A DNA stretch of 46,441 nucleotides from Calycina herbarum (lineage: Eukaryota; Ascomycota; Leotiomycetes; Helotiales; Pezizellaceae): assembly GCA_001414485.1 (NCBI GenBank), contig LLEY01000296.1, forward strand, positions 1 through 46,441. The letters are read 5' to 3'. Under the pieces are notes generated by a model. That model did no database searches and had not been told where the DNA came from. It saw only the letters and a list, made by a program, of their open reading frames with translations. Each line of letters starts with the position of its first letter. Position 1 is the stretch's first letter. The position numbers and the translations under genes were made by a program. Shown piece after piece: positions 43,001 to 46,441 of the stretch.

Positions 43001-44072
43001 TCAAGCCACGTTATCAACAGCAAGCTGGAGAACAAGCTCAAAGAGTGACCTTTTTAGACCGTGTTTCTCCTCTACTTCAGCAATCCGTAGTTTGACCCTT
43101 TCCAAAACGTTGTTGCAATGGTTCCAGGACATTTCTTTCAGCCTCAGATCTTGGAAAACAGACTTCACGATGTCCCTGCTCTTGCCATTCCGACCATAAT
43201 TTTGACAGAGAAGCTCTTGCTGTTGATCTGATGCTAGAAGAAGAGCTTGTGAGAAGAACCATGAATGACGACGAGGCTGGAATTTTTTGAAAGTTTCAGC
43301 TCCTGCTTGCGAATCCCCAAAATAAGACAAGAACTCAGCATGGAGCTGCGTATAATCTTCGATTGCAAACATAATTCTGCGTGAAGTCTCCATATTACTG
43401 TCGTTTCGAAGCCCTGTGAGTAGTAGGGCAATGACAAGCGGATTATATAGCGATTCAGTGCTCGGTCGAAAATTGTCAAGACCAACACCAGATTCCGAAG
43501 ATACGAAGTCCAACTGGAGACCATTGTTTCTTTTGGTAGAAAGTCTCTGAAGCTGGTACTGAAAAAGCATATCATGAAAGAGATCAACGAAATCCAAGTA
43601 TAGCGGAAGTCCCTTGAAATACTTCTTGATAAGAACGAAAATTGAACTTTCCAGCAAAATTGCATCATTCAATGCAACCGTTCCCACTGTTTGGAACCTT
43701 AAACAAACTCAGTTTGAAACCAACTAGAAAGGGGTTTAGAGAGACGAACCGAGAAGCAGAAGCATTTTGAGTAACCGAGGGATCTATCACATCATCGCTC
43801 ACAGCGTGAAATGCTTGCATTATTTCAAGTATCCATCCGATGGCTACAGATTGAGCAGCTTCTGTGTTGTCTAAATCTCTACCCAAAAATTTGGACGCGG
43901 CATATCCCACAAAAGTCCCATGGAGAAGCATTGGGCCTTGGACAATGTGCTCCAGCAACTGTTGGTACCATTTTAGGATGTTCTCTGGGCTGTTTATGGA
44001 CTTGGCCTCCGCAATGAGGTCGTCGAGGATCACAGGAAATGAATTCTTGAATTTCAAATGACTTTGATCCAT
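43001..44072 (-). CDS. Farnesyl-diphosphate-synthase-like protein with degenerate active site, 339 aa
   Basis: Two exons, 44072-43750 and 43697-43001, are joined across a 52-bp intron (GTTCGT...TTTAAG), phase 2. The 339 aa is close to fungal FPPS (about 350). The whole length aligns in my reading with yeast Erg20: FPVILDDLIAEAK, GWILEIMQAFHAVSDDVID, LNDAILLESSIF, DLFHDMLFQ, YFGD, and SWFFSQALLLASDQQQELLC-QNYG. The first aspartate-rich motif DDVID (93-97) is intact. The second (QDDYLD in yeast) is HAEFLS (227-232). The GGKxxR motif is GPMLLH (46-51), the RR after motif 1 is QN (102-103), and the KT pair is RP (185-186). IPP-binding and catalytic Lys/Arg residues are thus lost while the frame is fully open. 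This suggests selection for a new role, such as a cyclase or a regulatory paralog, rather than chain elongation. Location likely cytosolic; no signal peptide or membrane segment. The normal FPPS must be elsewhere. Confidence 0.9.
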
Positions 44073-44228
44073 GATTGTTCACATGTACCAGCTCTGGATT
44101 GAATAAAGGCTATTAATTTAGTCAATATTAACATTATGTGAAACAAAATGATGCTCGGCGATGCAATGACACGGGCTTCCAAAATAGGTTTAAGCAATTT
44201 AGCCCCAGTGATGTGTTCTATGGTGTTC

Positions 44229-44271
44229 CGCAATACGAGGTATTGCGCAAATAGACGTCTATTTGCGCAAT
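44229..44271. repeat. Two overlapping perfect palindromes
   Basis: CGCAATAC-GAG-GTATTGCG (44229-44247) overlaps a 30-bp perfect palindrome at 44242-44271 with arms ATTGCGCAAATAGAC and its complement. The GCGCAA word is shared by both. They could form alternative hairpins or cruciforms. They sit 3' of the integrase gene and are probably the end of that element. Confidence 0.85.
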
Positions 44272-44320
44272 TTCCATCTATTTGGATAATAGACTAAGTA
44301 ATTCCGCGATTATTTTTACT

Positions 44321-44342
44321 AGTCTAATTGCCCAATTAGACT
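44321..44342. repeat. Inverted repeat, 10-bp arms
   Basis: AGTCTAATTG and CAATTAGACT are separated by CC. A related AGACTAAGTAA/TTACTAGTCT pair spans 44291-44325. It is part of the same palindromic 3' region. Confidence 0.8.
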
Positions 44343-44397
44343 AAGAAAAATATAGTAAATTTAAACTCCTAAATACAAAAATGAAGCTATTCCCAGC

Positions 44398-46303
44398 TTA
44401 CTTTTTCGGCTTACGACCAGCCCCTGGTCTTGCCCCCCCTCTACCCCCCTTTTTAGCTAGCTTCTTTTGAGGAGGCGCACGTGCTGTCTTCTTTACTCTC
44501 TTTACTCTAGCTACTTCTTCCGCCTCTTCAGCCTCTCCATCACTTATAATCACTTCAATAGGCTCATTATCACTTATTCTCGCCCCCTTTCGCTTACGCC
44601 CTGCTCTTTGCATCCCAGAGAGTGCTCCACGCCCATTGGTCAGTTGCCACGCCACGCCTAGCTTAACCTTAGGCTGCTTTTGTGCATTAGATCTTGTAAA
44701 GAGGGATATACGCTGGGGGGATTGGAGATTTTCCCTATTAAGCTCGTGGTGCTGATATCTCCCACTTAAAAGTCCATGCTCGCACGTTAATTGGTAGCCG
44801 CCAGGATAATGATCGTTAACTCGGCAGAACATACGTGTTGGTTCGGTCTTTAGCCGAAGTTGTAAGGGGACAAGAAGTGTAACTATAGCTCCTTTTGCAA
44901 AAACTTCAGCTGCTTCAAGAGTGTTTTTTGCTAGCATTCTCTCTCTTGCTTGTTCATTCTTTGCAGAAACTCGTTTCTCTATCTCAGAAAGTATTAGAGC
45001 TTCAGTCTCTAGAGCTACATCAGCATCTAATACCTCTTCTTCTTCCGGCCTACTAAGAAGTTAGTAAAAGAGAGGTAAAAAGAGGGGTAAGATATACGTA
45101 CATAGGCTGAGCACCAGAAAGCCAGTGAGGCTTTCTACCAAACCAGGCCTCAAAGGGAGTAACGTGAGCTGGGAGTACAGCAGTAGGTGTAAGGTTGATA
45201 ACTTCTTGAAGTTCTAGAAGTAGTGAAACCCACTCCTGGAGGCTGCCGGCTCGGTCTATACGGAACGCAGAGAGACGAGCTTTAAATGTGCCATTTGCCT
45301 TCTCTATACTCCCCTGGGTTTAAGGGTGATAGGCACGACCGCGAATCTGCGTAATAGGTGGATTTCGTGACTCGCATAGTACTGTAAGCTCTCCCTTAAA
45401 CTCAGTACCGTTGTCGTAATAGAATTTACAAAGGGAACCGTTGTTCGAGATCCAGTAGGCTATAAAATGATTAGTTTTTATTAAGTCAAAGTAAGGTAAG
45501 AACATACTAATAGCCTCGGCAATAGTCTCACTCTCCTTATTCTTCAGAGCGTATAGCCACACGTACCTTGAGAAGTGATCTTTGATCTAGAGGATCCACT
45601 TAAAGCTCTGTGATTCGTTACATCCAGGGAAGAAGGGTGGATCAGGTTGAGAAGTAAAGTCCATAAGATCTATATAGACTCTATTAAGGCAACGGCGTGA
45701 GGTGATTGGCTAGATAATAGTCGGTTCACGAGAAGCCCTTGTAAGAGCACAGCATGCACACCTCTCAAGGATAAACTCTACGTCTTTCTGTGAGATCCCG
45801 TAATATAACTCTATACAGCGTATATAAGTCTTATTTACACCTAAGTTTATTAGTTAATTAAACAAGAATAAGTAGAGTTAGGCACTTACCAGCATGCTTC
45901 AGTCCACGATGTACTCCAGTAATAAGATCAAAGGCGTCATAGGTATAAACTGCGTATCTCTTTGGGTAATCCGTTCCACGAACTGATTCAGGTTGACGAT
46001 ATACTTGGTTATCATCAAGTATATACTCGTTAAGAGCTTTAAACTTTACTATAGATTGCCTTACTCTTTCTACCATCGGGAGACCTTGAGGGACTACTTG
46101 CTTTGGGTTTTGTAGCCAATCACGGTACTCGAATCGCTTACGAGAAGTGAGATATCTCTTATTAGGAGAGGCTTCAAGGTAGTTGTGAAATTCCTGCTCA
46201 GCTGAAGCACTAAAAGGGGTGATATTTGGCGGTTCAGAGCCCTCAGGGGGGAATAGAGGGGCGAACCGGACCCCTTAAGGTGAAGAGTAAGGGTCGTTAA
46301 CGT
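44398..46303 (-). pseudogene. Integrase gene (KRBA2/Ginger-like), lightly mutated, 5' end uncertain
   Basis: This is a minus-strand gene with at least two introns: one at about 45843-45891, after GVHRGLKHAG, and one of about 50 bp ending in TTCTTAG near 45056. An upstream exon probably begins at 46303 after TATAG; earlier exons lie beyond the window edge. Visible features are the HHCC zinc finger (H in GVHRGLKH, CACC in ILERCACCAL), the DDE core with YIDLMDF, YYDNGTEFKGEL and GSIEKANGTFKARL, and a C-terminal region RVNDHYPGGYQL-TCEHGLLSGRY. It ends in a basic Lys/Gly-rich tail (GGRGGARPGAGRKPKK). Stops within the frame at 46275-46277 (TAA), 45710-45712 (TAG), 45587-45589 (TAG) and 45318-45320 (TAA) each sit where Gln is expected, i.e. 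C-to-T. No reverse transcriptase is seen nearby. It is probably a DNA transposon or domesticated integrase that was lightly RIPed. Confidence 0.7.
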
Positions 46304-46441
46304 CTATAATAGCAGGGTAAAAGAGGGGTAAAGATAGGATAGAAATATAAGGTTAAAATACTTTAGTTCTTTAAGAAAAAGAAAGAGATATCTAGTTAAC
46401 TATATAGAATAACTCCTAGTAGTAAGATAAGAGAGAAGTGC

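Noticed and set aside
44398..44937. Stand-alone 179-aa DNA-binding protein
   Set aside because: The frame continues upstream through an intron into the integrase core, so it is that gene's C-terminus.

Overview
The window looks like nuclear DNA of a filamentous ascomycete (Pezizomycotina). The genes have short introns of about 47-142 bp with GT...AG ends and CTAAC/CTGAC-like branch sites. The families are fungal: a DUF8021 secreted protein, a rhodopsin/PTH11-type receptor, SCO1, a Yta7/Abo1 AAA-bromodomain ATPase, an LDAH-type hydrolase and an APC permease. Large AT-rich blocks carry transition-only decay with TAA/TAG stops, the pattern left by repeat-induced point mutation (RIP). The class is probably Leotiomycetes-like, but the sequence does not prove it.

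Layout. 1-590 is an AT-rich repeat. 690-1330 is a decayed membrane-protein gene with its TATA box. 2443-3474 (-) encodes a proline-rich disordered protein and 5647-6492 (+) a DUF8021 secreted protein. 6970-7790 is a coding-like relic interrupted by a small inverted-repeat element. 8395-9399 (-) is SCO1, 9924-12185 (-) a large unrecognised coiled-coil protein, 14693-17011 (-) an APC permease and 17357-18733 (-) a seven-helix rhodopsin-domain protein. 18734-20000 is AT-rich relic DNA. 20550-25706 (+) is the Yta7/Abo1-like chromatin ATPase. 26674-27145 is a TA-flanked MITE. 27391-27774 (+) is a small conserved fungal protein and 28528-29857 (-) an LDAH-like lipid hydrolase.

29960-38870 is a repeat block. 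A full-length Ty3/Gypsy chromovirus (30632-38136; 275-bp LTRs; TAATT target duplication) is inserted in a second copy of the repeat that opens the window. The window-start copy therefore supplies a paralogous empty site. Both are heavily decayed by transitions. Between the chromodomain and the 3' LTR the element carries an extra antisense coding relic.

The right end holds a lineage-specific gene with internally duplicated modules (38880-39906), a decayed TMEM19/VTE6-like prenyl-phosphate-kinase-family gene (41352-42518, -), and an intact two-exon farnesyl-diphosphate-synthase-like gene (43001-44072, -). The last keeps the first DDxxD motif but has lost the second aspartate-rich motif and the IPP-binding Lys/Arg residues. 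The window closes with a lightly mutated integrase (KRBA2/Ginger-like) gene (44398 to beyond the edge) followed by nested perfect palindromes.

The left two thirds is mostly housekeeping and accessory single genes with no evident cluster. The most interesting point is the divergent FPPS-like protein. Its residue pattern suggests an enzyme, or non-enzymatic protein, that binds a prenyl diphosphate but no longer condenses IPP. It sits beside a prenyl-phosphate-kinase-family relic and is flanked by transposon-derived sequence.
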